From Porphyra umbilicalis (Eukaryota; Rhodophyta; Bangiophyceae; Bangiales; Bangiaceae), in contig KV918855.1 of assembly GCA_002049455.2 (NCBI GenBank), positions 124,001 through 188,000 on the forward strand: a DNA stretch of 64,000 nt, read 5' to 3'. Of this stretch, positions 10,247-21,669 are shown one piece after another. Positions within the stretch are counted from its first letter, which is position 1. Each line of letters opens with the position of its first letter. Under the pieces are notes generated by a model. That model had not been told where the DNA came from. It made no database searches and saw only the letters and a list, made by a program, of their open reading frames with translations. The position numbers and the translations under genes were made by a program.

Positions 10247-11405
10247 TGATGCTCATTCGATGTGTGATTGTCGATGCCGACCACTGACGCCGCGCAGCGC
10301 GATGAAGATGAGGCAAGGGTATGGGCGTGGCGTCGTTCTGGCGACGTCGACAGCTACGACTCGAAATAGGAAGAGAAGCGCCGAACGCCTTCAGAGGGGA
10401 GCCAGCTTCGGATGGGGGCTGAGAAGCTGCATTCTTTATACTGCTGCGCGTGATTTCGCGACGAACTCTACTGCAACGGCTTGGGGAACCTGCTCCGACG
10501 GATACTCGTCGCAGAGGGCCTCCTCCGGTACGTCGGGTATTCAAGGTTCCGAAGTTCGCACGGCTGCATGTCCCACTGGCATGTCTTCCTGGGCCCACGC
10601 GTGGCTGACCTGAGAAGGATGCAGTGCTGCCAGTGCCTATGTCCCGCACGCGGCATAGTTTCGGACAGGTATTCGGCTCATCCCACAGACATGGACTCTC
10701 CGCCTACCGCGAGCTGTCGCAGACATCCTGTGGCAGAACGCGCCCCGCGCAGCAGGATGGGAGCTGTTGCGAATCGACCGCCCCCGCGGCCACCTCCCGC
10801 GCTGGCATGTCAACTAGCGCCTACGATACCTTTTCACAGGCAAGAGACGTGCCAGCAGTGGTACGGTATCATCGGCGCCCACTGTCACCCAGAGCGCGGC
10901 GAGCGGCGCACGACAGATACAGCAGGCACGAACCACAACTGCATCATAGCAATGTCTGGCTCTCCTCCCCTTCTTCCATACGCTGCCTTTTCGAGTGCAT
11001 GGATCGAGCGCGTCACACTGTTTTGGTGGCTGTCAACCTTTGCAAGTGAGGATATCATGCACACAGACCAGCAGCGCCCCCATGCGTGGTCAAACGACGA
11101 AGTCGAATAACACGTGTACTTAGGTACGCCTTCACATAAATATTCGGTTCTTGCGATCTGATGTCGTATCTCAGAGGACAGTCGGGGGCCACCCCTGCTT
11201 TTCTTGCGGGGCGGATCCGCCACCTCCGCCCCCATGTCCCCTTCCATGTCCCCTTTCCTGTTGCCTGAAGCACCACGGCCTGCCTCACCGTCGGCAAGGC
11301 GGCCACCAAGACCGGCACCACGTGCCAGTTCACCGACGGCGCCGCCATCACGGACCTGTTTGCCAAAAGACGGACGCCCACGCCGCCGTAGTGTAACCCG
11401 GACGG

Positions 11406-11615
11406 CCACCGCGCTCCGTTCCGTGGACGGTGCGGACACTGAGTCGCCCCCCGCGCTCCTTCCCGTCGACGGCGCTGCCACCGAGACGGCCACCGCGCTC
11501 TGTCCCGTGGACGGCGCGGGCCCTGAGGCGGCCCCCACGCTCTTTCCCGTCGACGGCGCTGCCACCGAGACGGCCACCGCGCTCTTTTCCGTCGACGGCG
11601 ACGGCTCCGCCACGG
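11406..11615. repeat. 42-bp tandem repeat, 5 units, copy 1
   Basis: Five 42-bp units immediately upstream of the transposase start, alternating two variants. On the minus strand they encode a 14-residue repeat (APSTGRSAGGDSVS and variants) followed by the AT-hook-like RRRGRPSFG and a Lys/Arg-rich stretch (PPRKKSRGG). That hints at a divergent ORF head-to-head with the transposase, though no ATG was found. The matching array in copy 2 is at 18938-19147. Confidence 0.7.
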
Positions 11616-11642
11616 CAACGGCGTGCCTGCCCCACGAAGGCC

Positions 11643-12668
11643 ATGTTCTCTGAGGAGCAACGGCTCCACGCGCTGCAACTTTGCGACGAGGGGTATTCGA
11701 TTGACGAGGTGGCCGTCATCATTGGCTGTCCGACGCACTCGATTGACCGCTGGCGGCGCGCACTGGCCGCTACGGGCTCCGTGTGGCAGGAACCTGAGAT
11801 GAAGAACTCGCACGCTGACGCGGCCATGCGCAACGACGACCTCGTGCGGGCTGTGAAGTTGCTGGTGGAGTTGGAGCCTGTCGCATTTTTGCGCGACCAC
11901 GTGGACCTGTTAGTCCCTCTCAGCACCTACTACCCCGAGGTGGACCACCGCTACGTCAGCTCCGCCACCGTCTACCGCGTCTTGCGCCATCTCGGCTACA
12001 CGCGCAAACGGGTCGAGCGTCTTTTCCTCGAGCGCTCAGATCAAAAGCAGCGCGAGTTCGCCGTCATGATCAACCAGCTCCCGGTCCGCTGTCTGGTCAG
12101 TGTCGACCAGACGCATACTGACGGCGGCGACGTGTACCGGAACTTCGGCCGGACGTTGCGCGGTGACCGGTGCGATCTGCTGGACCGCGACCCGCGGACC
12201 GTGCCGAGGACAAGCACGATGATGGCGGTCTCCATGACGCAGGGATTAGTGTGGTCTCAGACCGTTGTGCTGGGCCCGGCGCAGACGTCGGACGCCTGGT
12301 GCCTCTTTTTGCAATGCCTAGACACGAGGATGAACAAGTATGTGCCTGGATTGCCCTGGGCTTTGCAGCCCGTCGCCTGCGTCGTCTTGTACGACAATGC
12401 AGGCATCCATGATGAGGCGGGCGATGCCTTTATGCAGAAGAGCGGCATCCACCACGTCCGCCTACCTCCTTACTCCCCCAACTTGATGCCCGTTGAGGAA
12501 GTGTTCGCCGAGCTCAAGAAGCACGTGTAAGACCTCGTCCACGCCAACGCGCAGGACTTGGACAAGCCCATGCAGCTGATGGCGGCAGCCGTGGGGCGCT
12601 TGACTTTGCGGCAGATTTTCGGCCAGTTCCAGCGCATGGCAGAGAAGGTGGACGAGTTGCTGCTCTGA
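11643..12668 (+). pseudogene. Tc1/mariner/IS630-type transposase, copy 1 (premature stop)
   Basis: A 341-codon frame from ATG 11643 with a TAA at 12528-12530 where copy 2 has CAA. The N-terminal helix-turn-helix (SIDEVAVIIGCPTHSIDRWR) is followed by a second DNA-binding part (YVSSATVYRVLRHLGYTRKR) and the DDE catalytic fold. The first Asp is in SVDQTHTD, the second in VVLYDNAGIHD, and the Glu in PYSPNLMPVEEVFAELKKH, 33 residues after the second Asp, which is near the Tc1 spacing. All three acidic residues are present. The stop removes the last 46 residues, after the catalytic Glu. About 32 of the first 295 residues differ from copy 2, most of them amino-acid changes, so constraint appears relaxed. 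Confidence 0.85.
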
Positions 12669-12935
12669 TTCTCCGAGTGCTTGCTGGCCGCTGTGTTTTT
12701 GCTCGGCCGCCGGAGTGCAACGCGTCTTTCTTTCGTGCGTACTTGCCACCGTTCTTTTGTTTCAGTCTCTGTCTCTCGCGCGCCATCCCTTTTCCGGTCA
12801 AACCGGCAGGTGAACGGCCTGCAACCGCACGTGAATGCCACCTACCCCACCGCGTCGACCCTCTCCACGCATCATCCCTCAACCGCCACAAGGACCTCTT
12901 TTGCGCAGCGCAAGAGCGATGAAGCTGTCGTTTCC

Positions 12936-13311
12936 GCGCCGCCGCGACGGCCAATGCCGCCGACGAGCGCGCACCGCCGGCGCCGTCCCGCCGCCGCCAA
13001 CGGGCGGCGCCAAGGATGCTAGCGTCCCCGCGCCACGGCGACGGCCACTGCCGCCGACGAGTGCGCACCGCCGGTGCCGTCCCGCGGCAGCCAACGTGCG
13101 GCGCCAATGACGCTGGCGTCGCCGCGCCACCACGACGGCCACTGCCACCGACGAGTGCGCACCGCCGGCGCCGTCCCGCCGCCGCCGACGTGCGGCGCCA
13201 GGGACGCTGGCGTCCCCGCGCCGCCGCGACGGCCACTGCCACCGACGAGTGCGCATTGCCGGCGCCGTCCCGCCGCCACCGACGTGCGGCGCCAAGGACG
13301 CTGGCGTCGCC
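12936..13311. repeat. 94-bp minisatellite, exactly 4 units
   Basis: Units start with GCGCC(G/A)C and end with GACGCTGGCGTC(G/C)CC; 4 x 94 = 376 bp. 94 is not a multiple of 3, so the Arg/Ala/Pro-rich frames across it are not a conserved protein repeat. Degenerate related units continue to about 14070. Confidence 0.9.
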
Positions 13312-14359
13312 GCGCCGTAGCGACGCCGCGCCGCCTCGGCAGCCACTGTCGCCGATGAGGGCGGATCGTCGGTGCCGTCCAGCCGCCGCCGACGCGCGAC
13401 CGCAGCACCGATTCGCGTCTATCTTCAGCGCTGACCCGACAAGCGTCGGCGGGGGCGTAGGGATTGGTGGTGGCGGCGTGATGATTGCCTGCTGCGGAGG
13501 CAGAGGCGTGGCGGCGTAAAGCCACAGCACACAAACGACGTGGTGGCGGGCGACGCTGCGCTGAACTCGCCGCCCGCCACCGCCGTGGGCGTTCTCCACG
13601 GCTTGGCGGCACCCACCCGGGCAAAAGGCGCGGCCGCGCGAATGTTCAGCACACAGGCGGACTGGTAGCGATCAGCGCCGTGCTGGCATCGACGCCCGCC
13701 ATCGCCGCGGGGGTGCTCCAAGCGCCTGTGGCCGCCGCCTTCATGCCCACGCTACCCCGCCCGCCGCGTCATCCCACCCCCGCCACGGGCGGGTCCCAGT
13801 CTTCTGCGCAGCGCGCCGCCTCGGCGGCCACTGATTGTCGGCGCCGTCCCGCCGCCGCCTATGCGGGCCGCAAAGGACAACGCGCGCCGCCAAGTACGCT
13901 GGCGTCGCCGCCCCGCCTCGGCGGCCGCTGCTACCGATACGGCGCCGTTCTGCCGCCGGCGAGGCGCGCCGTCAAGGACGCTGGCGTCGCCGCGCTATCA
14001 CGACTGCCACTGCCGTTGATGAGCGCGCATCATCGGCGCCGTCCCGCCGCCGTCGACGCGAGAACGGGGCATCTGTGCGCGCCTATTGTCGGTGCCGACC
14101 CGAAACGCGTCGGCGGTGGCGTAAGGCTTGGCGGCCGCGGCGGTAGAGGCGCAGCTGCGCCAAGCCGTTGCACATAGTCGGCCCGGTGGCGGGCGGCGCC
14201 GTTCTGGTATCGCCGCCGGCCACCGCATCTGGCGTCGTGCACGGATTGGCGGCACCGGAGCCGAACGCGCGAACGCGTGAAGGCGCAGCACGCAGGCGGC
14301 CCGGTGCCGAACGGCGGCGTCCTGATATTGCCGCCCGCCACCGCCGTGGAGGTGATGCA

Positions 14360-15076
14360 TCCCTAGTGGCCGCCGGGGGGAGTTGTCAGTCCCCCGTGGC
14401 CGTCACCTGCCCCAAAGCACCACACCCCGTGCGCATCACCCTACGACAGCCACCGGCACGCTGGCGACGCCGCGGGGGGCGCGCCTCCGTGCAGCATGGT
14501 GCCGTGTAACGCTGTGTCGACCAGTGCAGCGCCGAGTGCGCCGTCGGTCACCGACGCGAGAAGAGTGACACCCCGCAGTCGACACGGGAGTTCTCAACCT
14601 TCAACGGATTCCACCTGGGCCGTCGGAACATTCCCTGCCCGTGCAACACGCCCAGCGCGATCCACACGACCTTTGTTTCACTCTTTGGCCACTGTGGGCA
14701 CCACCAGGGGAGGTTGGGCACTGTGGCATCAAGTGCGCGGCACGCATAAAATAGACAGGCTTCCAACAGACGATGTCCAGGTTTCGAGTTCAATCTGTGC
14801 GCGCAAAGACTGGGAGGATGGCCTCAAGACTACAGCAATGACGTCTTGCAGAGCCGCCCGACTCAACCCGAGACGCATACCACCGCCCTGCGACCCATCA
14901 CCACCCTACACACAACCTCATACGCCCACCTCCACCCTACACGCCACCTCAAACGCATGTGCACAACTGCACACGCATGTGACGACTGTAATCGACGCCC
15001 GAATCACGTGTCCGACGGGCCGCGCACAGGTGCTGACGCACTATCATCGGTGGTGTCTGCTGTAGTAGCTGCGGCC
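14360..15076. other. Spacer in duplicated block
   Basis: Shared with 22310-23040 of copy 2. Contains a short ACCCTACAC-type repeat at about 14880-14950. No gene recognised. Confidence 0.4.
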
Positions 15077-15912
15077 CTACCGGCGCACTATTGCAAGGCG
15101 TCGACATTCATTGAAGACCGACTCGCCTGCGCGTGCGGCGGCGGCAGCTGGCAGCGTGTCGCCAGAGGCGGAGCCGAGTCGCGACTGCTGCTGGGCAGTG
15201 GGGGAGGCCGCCAACTTGCCCTTGCGTCGTACGAGCGTCTCCACGGCGAGGGCGACGCTGGAGAGCAACGCCGGCTGCAAGGTCGGGGGCATACCAGAAC
15301 AGGGCCATTCCGCGACTTGGGCAGCCGACAAAATGCCTGACATGAGGGAGTAGCCCCTGACGTGCGTCGCCAGGGCCCCCTTCATGAGAGCGGACGCTTG
15401 TTCTGGGTCTGCATCTGCGACAGGGCAGTGGGCACATCTTTTCAATAACCATGTGTGCCACACAGAGCGGCGTGCTGCTGCCGAAGGCTTTGTCGTAGAA
15501 AAACGGCATCTCGGCCGAGAAGCCCCCCGCGTGCGGGTCGGCCACAGACTGTCGGGTTGACGGCGACTGTCTCGTTCTCGGGAAGCGGGTAGACTGTCGA
15601 CTGCCCGGTTTTCTTGCGCCTTCGCATTGCCCTTTCCCTTGGTGCTGCGCTGCGGCGCCTCCGCCGGCGACTTGGCCTTGCTGATGGCGGCGGCGTAGAG
15701 GCCCATGCGACCGCCCGGCGGGCCGCGCTGCCCCTTGCGGCTGCCTCTGCCACTGTGCTGTTTCGCAACGGCGCTGTTCCGGTCCTCGTTGTCAGTGGAC
15801 TCGTCCTCCGTGGCGCCGTCATCGTCACCGCCGTCGACGTCGCTCTCAACGGCGTTGGCGGCGCGGCGGTTCGCTTCCACAGCGCCTTCGTCGCGATTCT
15901 CAACCAGAGCGT
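15077..15912 (-). CDS. Zinc-knuckle ORF, C-terminal part, copy 1 (cut by gap)
   Basis: Minus-strand frame entering from the N gap. It matches the C-terminal half of the ORF at 23043-24614: the acidic ESDVDGGDDDGATEDE stretch, the basic KQHSGRGSRKGQRGPPGG stretch, and the Ala/Leu-rich SGMPPTLQPALLSSVALAV region. Between these, short parts no longer match copy 2 and the C terminus is extended and different, so this copy is probably decayed. The Cys/His cluster would lie in or beyond the gap. Confidence 0.5.
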
Positions 15913-16558
15913 NNNNNNNNNNNNNNNNNNNNNNNNNNNNNNNNNNNNNNNNNNNNNNNNNNNNNNNNNNNNNNNNNNNNNNNNNNNNNNNNNNNNNNNN
16001 NNNNNNNNNNNNNNNNNNNNNNNNNNNNNNNNNNNNNNNNNNNNNNNNNNNNNNNNNNNNNNNNNNNNNNNNNNNNNNNNNNNNNNNNNNNNNNNNNNNN
16101 NNNNNNNNNNNNNNNNNNNNNNNNNNNNNNNNNNNNNNNNNNNNNNNNNNNNNNNNNNNNNNNNNNNNNNNNNNNNNNNNNNNNNNNNNNNNNNNNNNNN
16201 NNNNNNNNNNNNNNNNNNNNNNNNNNNNNNNNNNNNNNNNNNNNNNNNNNNNNNNNNNNNNNNNNNNNNNNNNNNNNNNNNNNNNNNNNNNNNNNNNNNN
16301 NNNNNNNNNNNNNNNNNNNNNNNNNNNNNNNNNNNNNNNNNNNNNNNNNNNNNNNNNNNNNNNNNNNNNNNNNNNNNNNNNNNNNNNNNNNNNNNNNNNN
16401 NNNNNNNNNNNNNNNNNNNNNNNNNNNNNNNNNNNNNNNNNNNNNNNNNNNNNNNNNNNNNNNNNNNNNNNNNNNNNNNNNNNNNNNNNNNNNNNNNNNN
16501 NNNNNNNNNNNNNNNNNNNNNNNNNNNNNNNNNNNNNNNNNNNNNNNNNNNNNNNNNN
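15913..16558. other. Assembly gap (646 N)
   Basis: Run of N. Frames drawn across it are artefacts. Confidence 1.
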
Positions 16559-17680
16559 GTCGTCTGTTTCTCCCATATTCTTGACCTCTATGTCTTTTTG
16601 TCCATGCATGTCCCTTTTTTCCTCGTTTCTGTCGTTTTTCCATCAAATTTTCCGGCATAATCTGCCTTGTTTTTTCTGACATAATCTTCCTTGCTTTTTC
16701 TGACGAATGGTCGTGGAGAAGACATGAGCGTCATGATCATGGCACATCTGATGAACAAAAAGAACAACTGTCGACAGGACCGTTCCGAAGGCTGTCCTGG
16801 TGACATTCCAGGCGGCAGATCTCCAGATAAAGCAGGAAGCAGTCTGATGAATAAAAATACTAACTGTCGACAGGACCGTTCCGAAGGCTGTCCTGGTGAC
16901 ATGCCAGGCGGCTGATCTCCAGAATAAGCAGGAAGCGATCTGATGAATAAAAATACTAACTGTCGACAGGACCGTTCCGAAGGCTGTCCTGCTGACATGC
17001 CAGGCGGTAGATGTTCGGATAGAGTATCAAGCGATCGGATGAAGAAAAATACTAACTGTCGACAGGATCGTTCCAAAGGCTGTCCTGCTGCTTTATCTGC
17101 AGGACTTATTCTCAGCTATCCCTGTGCTTTGTCTGTCATGTCGGGCACCGACGTAGTTCTGAACTTATCCTGAGTATGCGCTTATTGCGGGACGACACTG
17201 TTATCTCTCGTCGAGGCTGTTGCCTGGCTCTGAAGACAGTCTGGAACCCGTCCGCGTACTCATTCTACGGGTACAGGATGGAGATCGGATCTTGTTCGAA
17301 CGCTAGACCAGTCGGTCCAACGCGCGCACGGATTTGTTTGTCGTTTGGTCCAGTGGCCATGCCACGAGATACGCTGCGGAACAGTCCTGGAAACAATCTG
17401 GAAAACAGTTCCTGGTCTCATCTCAGGACCATCCGCCATCCAAGACAAGTCTGATTGTCGGATCGGACCAGGTAAGTTCCAAATACGATCTGCAGGACGA
17501 CTCGAGCGGATTGGGAAGATAATCTTAGCGATTGTTCGACACATTTTCAGGAATCTTCTGCAGGATAGTCGGCAGAGTTCGATGCGGTCGAACCGAAATA
17601 ACTCCTCCTTATTTATAATGAAAGAAAAGATCTCACCTTTTCTCGGGAATTTCATACCGCCACACAGTGTGGTGAGATGA
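16559..17680. repeat. 1.1-kb interspersed repeat, copy L
   Basis: Matches 48866-49885 in reverse orientation over at least 1 kb. The shared part includes a 96-bp tandem array and a following unique stretch, and ends at CACACAGTGTG(GTG)AGATG, after which the copies diverge. It is AT-richer than its surroundings. The outer end is hidden by the N gap. No ORF is conserved between copies, so it is likely an arm or non-coding end of a larger mobile element; class unknown. Confidence 0.85.
16766..17149. repeat. 96-bp tandem repeat, 4 units
   Basis: AACTGTCGACAGGACCGTTC recurs at 16766, 16862, 16958 and 17054 (period 96). Each unit holds the palindrome CTGTCGACAG and a second near-palindrome ending CTGTCCTG, so it may be a protein-binding array. 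Confidence 0.9.
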
Positions 17681-17689
17681 CCGGTTTCC

Positions 17690-17777
17690 TCATACCTCTG
17701 CCCATAACTGGCAAATATGCCACGTTTAACGAATAATACGCAAAAGCGGTTCGCAACCGACGTTGTTGGGTGTGCTC
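17690..17777. mobile_element. PIF/Harbinger-like terminal fragment
   Basis: Ends with ACGTTGTTGGGTGTGCTC, matching the right terminal repeat of the PIF element at 44006 over 18 bases; the inner sequence differs. It stops exactly where the duplicated block begins. The other end, if present, would be in or left of the N gap. Confidence 0.5.
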
Positions 17778-18937
17778 TGATGCTCATTCGATGTGTGATT
17801 GTCGATGCCGACCACTGACGCCGCGCAGCGCGATGAAGATGCGGCAAGGGTATGGGCGTGGCGTCGTTCTGGCGACGTCGACAGCTACGACTCGAAATAG
17901 GAAGAGAAGCGCCTAACGCCTTCAGAGGGGAGCTAGCTTCGGATGGGGGCTGAGAAGCTGCATTCTTTATACTGCTGCGCGTGATTTCGCGACGAACTCT
18001 ACTGCAACGGCTTGGGGAACCTGCTCCAACGGATACTCGTCGCAGAGGGCCGCCTCCGGTACGTCGCGTATTCAAGGCTCCGAAGTTGGCACGGCTGCAT
18101 GTCCCACTGGCATGTCCACCTGGGCCCACGCGTGGCTGACCTGAGAAGGATGCAGTGCTGCCAGTGCCTATGTCCCCCACGCGGCAAAGTTTCGGACAGG
18201 TATTCGGCTCAGCCCACAGACATGGACTCTCCGCCTACCGCGAGCTGTCGCACACATCCTGTGGCAGAACGCGCCCCGCGCAGCAGGATGGGAGCTGTTG
18301 CGAATCGACCGCCCCCGCGGCCACCTCCCGCGCTGGCATGTCAACTAGCGCCTAAAATACCTTTTCACAGGCAAGAGACGTGCCAGCAGTGGTACGGTAT
18401 CATCGGCGCCCTTTGTCGCCCAGAGCGCGGCGTAGCGGCGCACGACAGATACAGCAGGCACGAACCACAACTGCATCGTAGCAATGTCTGGCTCTCCTCC
18501 CCGTTTTCCATACGCTGCCTTTTCGAGGGCATGGATCAAGCGCGTCACACTGTTTTGGTGGCTGTCAACCTTTGCAAGTGAGGATATCATGCACACAGAC
18601 CAGCAGCGCCCCCATGCGTGGTCAAACGACGAAGTCGAATAACACGTGTACTTAGGTACGCCTTAAAATAAGTATTCGGTTCTTGCGATCTGATGTCGTA
18701 TCTCAGAGGACAGTCGGGGGCCACCCTTGCTGTTCTTGCGTGGCGGATCCGCCACCTCCGCCCCCATGTCCCCCTCCATGTCCCCTTTCCTGTTTCCTGA
18801 AGCACCACGGCCTGCCTCACCGTCGGCAAGGCGGCCACCAAGACCGGCACCGCGTGCCAGTTCACCGACGGCGCCGCCATCACGGACCTGTTTGCCAAAG
18901 GACGGACGCCCACGCCGCCGTAGTGTGACCCGGACGG

Positions 18938-19147
18938 CCACCGCGCTCCGTCCCGTGGACGGTGCGGACACTGAGTCGCCCCCTGCACTCCCTCCTGTCG
19001 ACAGCGCTGCCACCGAGCCGTCCACCGCGCTCTGTCCCGTGGACGGCGCGGGCCCTCAGGCAGCCCCCACGCTCCTTCCCGTCGACGGCGCTGCCACCGA
19101 GACGGCCACCGCGCTCTTTTCCGTCGACGGCGACGGCTCCGCCACGG
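18938..19147. repeat. 42-bp tandem repeat, 5 units, copy 2
   Basis: Same array as 11406-11615, upstream of the copy 2 transposase. The divergent minus-strand frame stops earlier here (18663) than in copy 1. Confidence 0.7.
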
Positions 19148-19174
19148 CAACGGCGTGCCTGCCCCACGAAGGCC

Positions 19175-20200
19175 ATGTTCTCTGAGGAGCAACGGCTCCA
19201 CGCGCTGCACCTTTGCGACGAGGGGTACTCGGTTGACGAGGTGGCCGTCACCATTGGCTGCTCGACGCACTCGATTGACCGCTGGCGGCGCGCACTGGCC
19301 GCTACGGGCTCCGTGTGGCAGGACCCTGAGATGAAGAACTCGCACGCTGACGCGGCTATGCGCAACGACGACCTCCTGCGGGCTGTGAAGTTGCTGGTGG
19401 TGTCGGAGCCTGTCGCATTCTTGGGCGACCACGTGGACCTGTTAGTCACTCTCAGCACCTACTACCCCGAGGTGGACCACCGCTACGTCAGCTCCGCCAC
19501 CGTCTACCGCGTCTTGCGCCATCTCGGCTACACGCGCAAACGGGTCGAGCGTCTTCTCCTCGAGCGCTCAGATCAAGAGCAGCGCGAGTTCGCCGTCATG
19601 ATCAACCAGCTCTCGCTCCGCTATCTGTTCAGTGTCGAAGAGACGCATACTGACGGCGGAGACGTGAACCGGAACTTCGGCCGGACGTTGCGCGGTGACC
19701 GGTGCGAGCTGCTGGACCGCGACCCGCGGACTGTGCCGAGGACAAGCACGATGATGGCGGTCTCCATGACGCAGGGAGTAGTGTGGTCTCAGACCGTTGT
19801 GCTGGGCCCGGCGCAGACGTCGGACGACTGGCGCCTCTTTTTGCAATGCCTAGACACGAGGATGATCAAGTATGTGCCTGGATTGCCCTGGGCTTTGCAG
19901 CCCGACCCCTGCGTCGTCTTGTACGACAATTCGGGCATCCATGATGAGGCGGGCGATGCCTTTATGCAGGAGAACGGCATCGACCACGTCCGCCTACCTC
20001 CTTACTCCCCCAACTTGATGCCCGTTGAGGGAGTGTTCGCCGAGCTCAAGAAGCACGTGCAAGACCTCTTCTACGCCAACGCGCAGTACTTGGACAAGCC
20101 CATGCAGCTGATGGCGGCAGCCGTGGGGCGCTTGACTTTGCGGCAGATTTCCAGCCAGTTCCAGCGCATGGCAGAAAAGGTGGACGAGTTGCTGCTCTGA
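19175..20200 (+). CDS. Tc1/mariner/IS630-type transposase, copy 2 (full frame, altered first Asp)
   Basis: Uninterrupted 341-residue frame, ATG to TGA. Helix-turn-helix near residues 10-40 (SVDEVAVTIGCSTHSIDRWR), second DNA-binding region near 100-125, catalytic region 150-290. The second Asp (VVLYDNSGIHDEAG) and the Glu (PPYSPNLMPVEGVFAELK) are kept, but the first catalytic position reads FSVEETHTD where copy 1 has VSVDQTHTD. Asp to Glu at this place normally abolishes cleavage in DDE enzymes, so full length does not mean active. The open frame extends 71 codons upstream through the 42-bp repeats; ATG 19175 is chosen because similarity to the family starts there and both copies keep it. Confidence 0.85.
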   Translation: MFSEEQRLHALHLCDEGYSVDEVAVTIGCSTHSIDRWRRALAATGSVWQDPEMKNSHADAAMRNDDLLRAVKLLVVSEPVAFLGDHVDLLVTLSTYYPEVDHRYVSSATVYRVLRHLGYTRKRVERLLLERSDQEQREFAVMINQLSLRYLFSVEETHTDGGDVNRNFGRTLRGDRCELLDRDPRTVPRTSTMMAVSMTQGVVWSQTVVLGPAQTSDDWRLFLQCLDTRMIKYVPGLPWALQPDPCVVLYDNSGIHDEAGDAFMQENGIDHVRLPPYSPNLMPVEGVFAELKKHVQDLFYANAQYLDKPMQLMAAAVGRLTLRQISSQFQRMAEKVDELLL

Positions 20201-20467
20201 TTCTCCGAGTGCTTGCTGGCCGCTGTGTTTTTGCTCGGCCGCCGAAGTGCAACGCGTCTTTCTTTCGTGCGTACTTGCCACCTTTCTCTTGTTTCAGTCC
20301 CTGTCTCTCGCGCGCCATCCCTTTTCCGGTCAAACGGACAGGTGAACGGCCTGCAACCGCACGTGAATGCCACCTACCCCACCGCGTCGACCCCCTACAC
20401 GCATCATCCCACAACGGCCACAAGGACCTCTTTTGCGCAGCGCAAGAGCGATGAAGCTGTCGTTTCC

Positions 20468-21219
20468 GCGCCGCCGCGACAGCCAACGCCGCCGACGAGC
20501 GCGCACCGCCGGCGCCGTCCCGCCGCCGCCGACGGGCGGCGCCAAGGACGCTAGCGTCCCCGCGCCACCGCGACGGCCACTGCCGCCGACGAGTTCGCAC
20601 CGCCGGTGCCGTCCCGCGGCAGCCGACGTGCGGCGCCAAGGACGCTGGCGTCGCCGCTCCACGGCGACGGCCACTGCCACCGACGAGTGCGCACCGCCGG
20701 CGCCGTCCCGCCGCCGCCGACGTTCGGTGCCAAGGACGCTGGCGTCCCCGCGCCGCCGCGACGGCCACTGCCACCGACGAGTGCGGACCGCCGGCGCCGT
20801 CTCGCCGCCGCCGACGTGCGGTGCCACGGACGCTGGCGTCGCCGCGCCGCCGCTACAGCCACTGCCACCGAAGAGCGCGCACCGCCGGCGCCGTCCCGCG
20901 GCCTGCGACGTACGGCGCCAAGGACGCTGGCGTCGCCGACACGCCGCGACGGCCACTGCCACCGACGAGTGCGCACCGCCGGCGCCGTCCCGCCGCCGCC
21001 GACGTGCGGCGCCACGGACGCTGGCGTCCCCGCGCCGCTGCGAGGAACTCTGCCGCAGACGAGGGCGCACCGCCGGCGCCGTCCCGCCGCCGCCGACGTG
21101 CGGCGCCAAGGACGCTGGAGTCTCCGCGCCGCCGCGACGGCCACTGCCACCGACGAGTGCGCACCGCCGGCGCCGTCCCGCCGCCGCCGACGTGCGGCGC
21201 CAAGGACGCTGGCGTCGCC
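20468..21219. repeat. 94-bp minisatellite, exactly 8 units
   Basis: 8 x 94 = 752 bp, same unit and same flanks as the 4-unit array at 12936-13311. It is bounded on the right by GCGCCGTAGCGACGCCGCG in both copies. Confidence 0.92.
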
Positions 21220-21579
21220 GCGCCGTAGCGACGCCGCGCCGCCTCGGCAGCCACTGTCGCCGATGAAGGCGGATCGTCGGTGCCGTCCAGCCGCCGCCGA
21301 CGCGCGACCGCAGCACCGATTCGCGTCCATCTTCGGCGCCGACCCGACACGCGTCGGCCGGGGCGTAGGGATTGGTGGTGGCGGCGTGATGATTGTCTGC
21401 GGCGGAGGCAGAGGCGCGGCGGCGTAAAGCCACAGCACACAAACGACGTGGTGGCCGGCGACGCTGCGCTGGACTCTCCGCCCGCCACCGCCGTGGGCGT
21501 TCTCCACGGCTTGGCGGCACCCACCCGGGCAAAGGCGCGGCCGCGCAAATTTTCAGCACACAGGCGGATTGGTAGCGAT

Positions 21580-21669
21580 CAGCGCCGTGCTGGCATCGAC
21601 GCCCGCCATCGCCGCGGGGGTGCTCAGCGCCGTGCTGGCATCGACGCCCGCCATCGCCGCGGGGGTGCT
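21580..21669. repeat. 45-bp tandem duplication
   Basis: CAGCGCCGTGCTGGCATCGA and the following bases are present twice in copy 2; the corresponding place in copy 1 (about 13673) has one unit. Confidence 0.85.

Larger units (their letters stand above)
10247..15912. repeat. Duplicated transposon block, copy 1 (cut by assembly gap)
   Basis: From TGATGCTCATTCGATGTG at 10247 this DNA matches 17778 onward in direct orientation, about 7.53 kb away. The two diverge by scattered substitutions and small indels. The order within the block is: left flank, 42-bp repeats, Tc1/mariner-type transposase, 94-bp minisatellite, degenerate satellite, and the tail of an opposite-strand zinc-knuckle ORF. The right end is lost in the N gap. 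Because the two copies share everything visible, the unit is either one large transposon with an accessory ORF or a segmental duplication; terminal inverted repeats were not found. Confidence 0.9.

Noticed and set aside
12936-14170. Arg/Ala/Pro-rich frames over the 94-bp satellite as proteins
   Set aside because: The 94-bp period shifts frame in every unit, and open frames exist on both strands.
15614-16679. Long frames spanning the N run
   Set aside because: Artefacts of translating N; only the flanking sequence was used.
16766-17149. CRISPR-like array
   Set aside because: Whole 96-bp units repeat, with no short constant repeat alternating with unique spacers, and the genome is eukaryotic.
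17290-17310. tRNA-like GTTCGAA motif
   Set aside because: No flanking acceptor or anticodon stems; the motif lies within the interspersed repeat and recurs at 49230 in its inverted copy.
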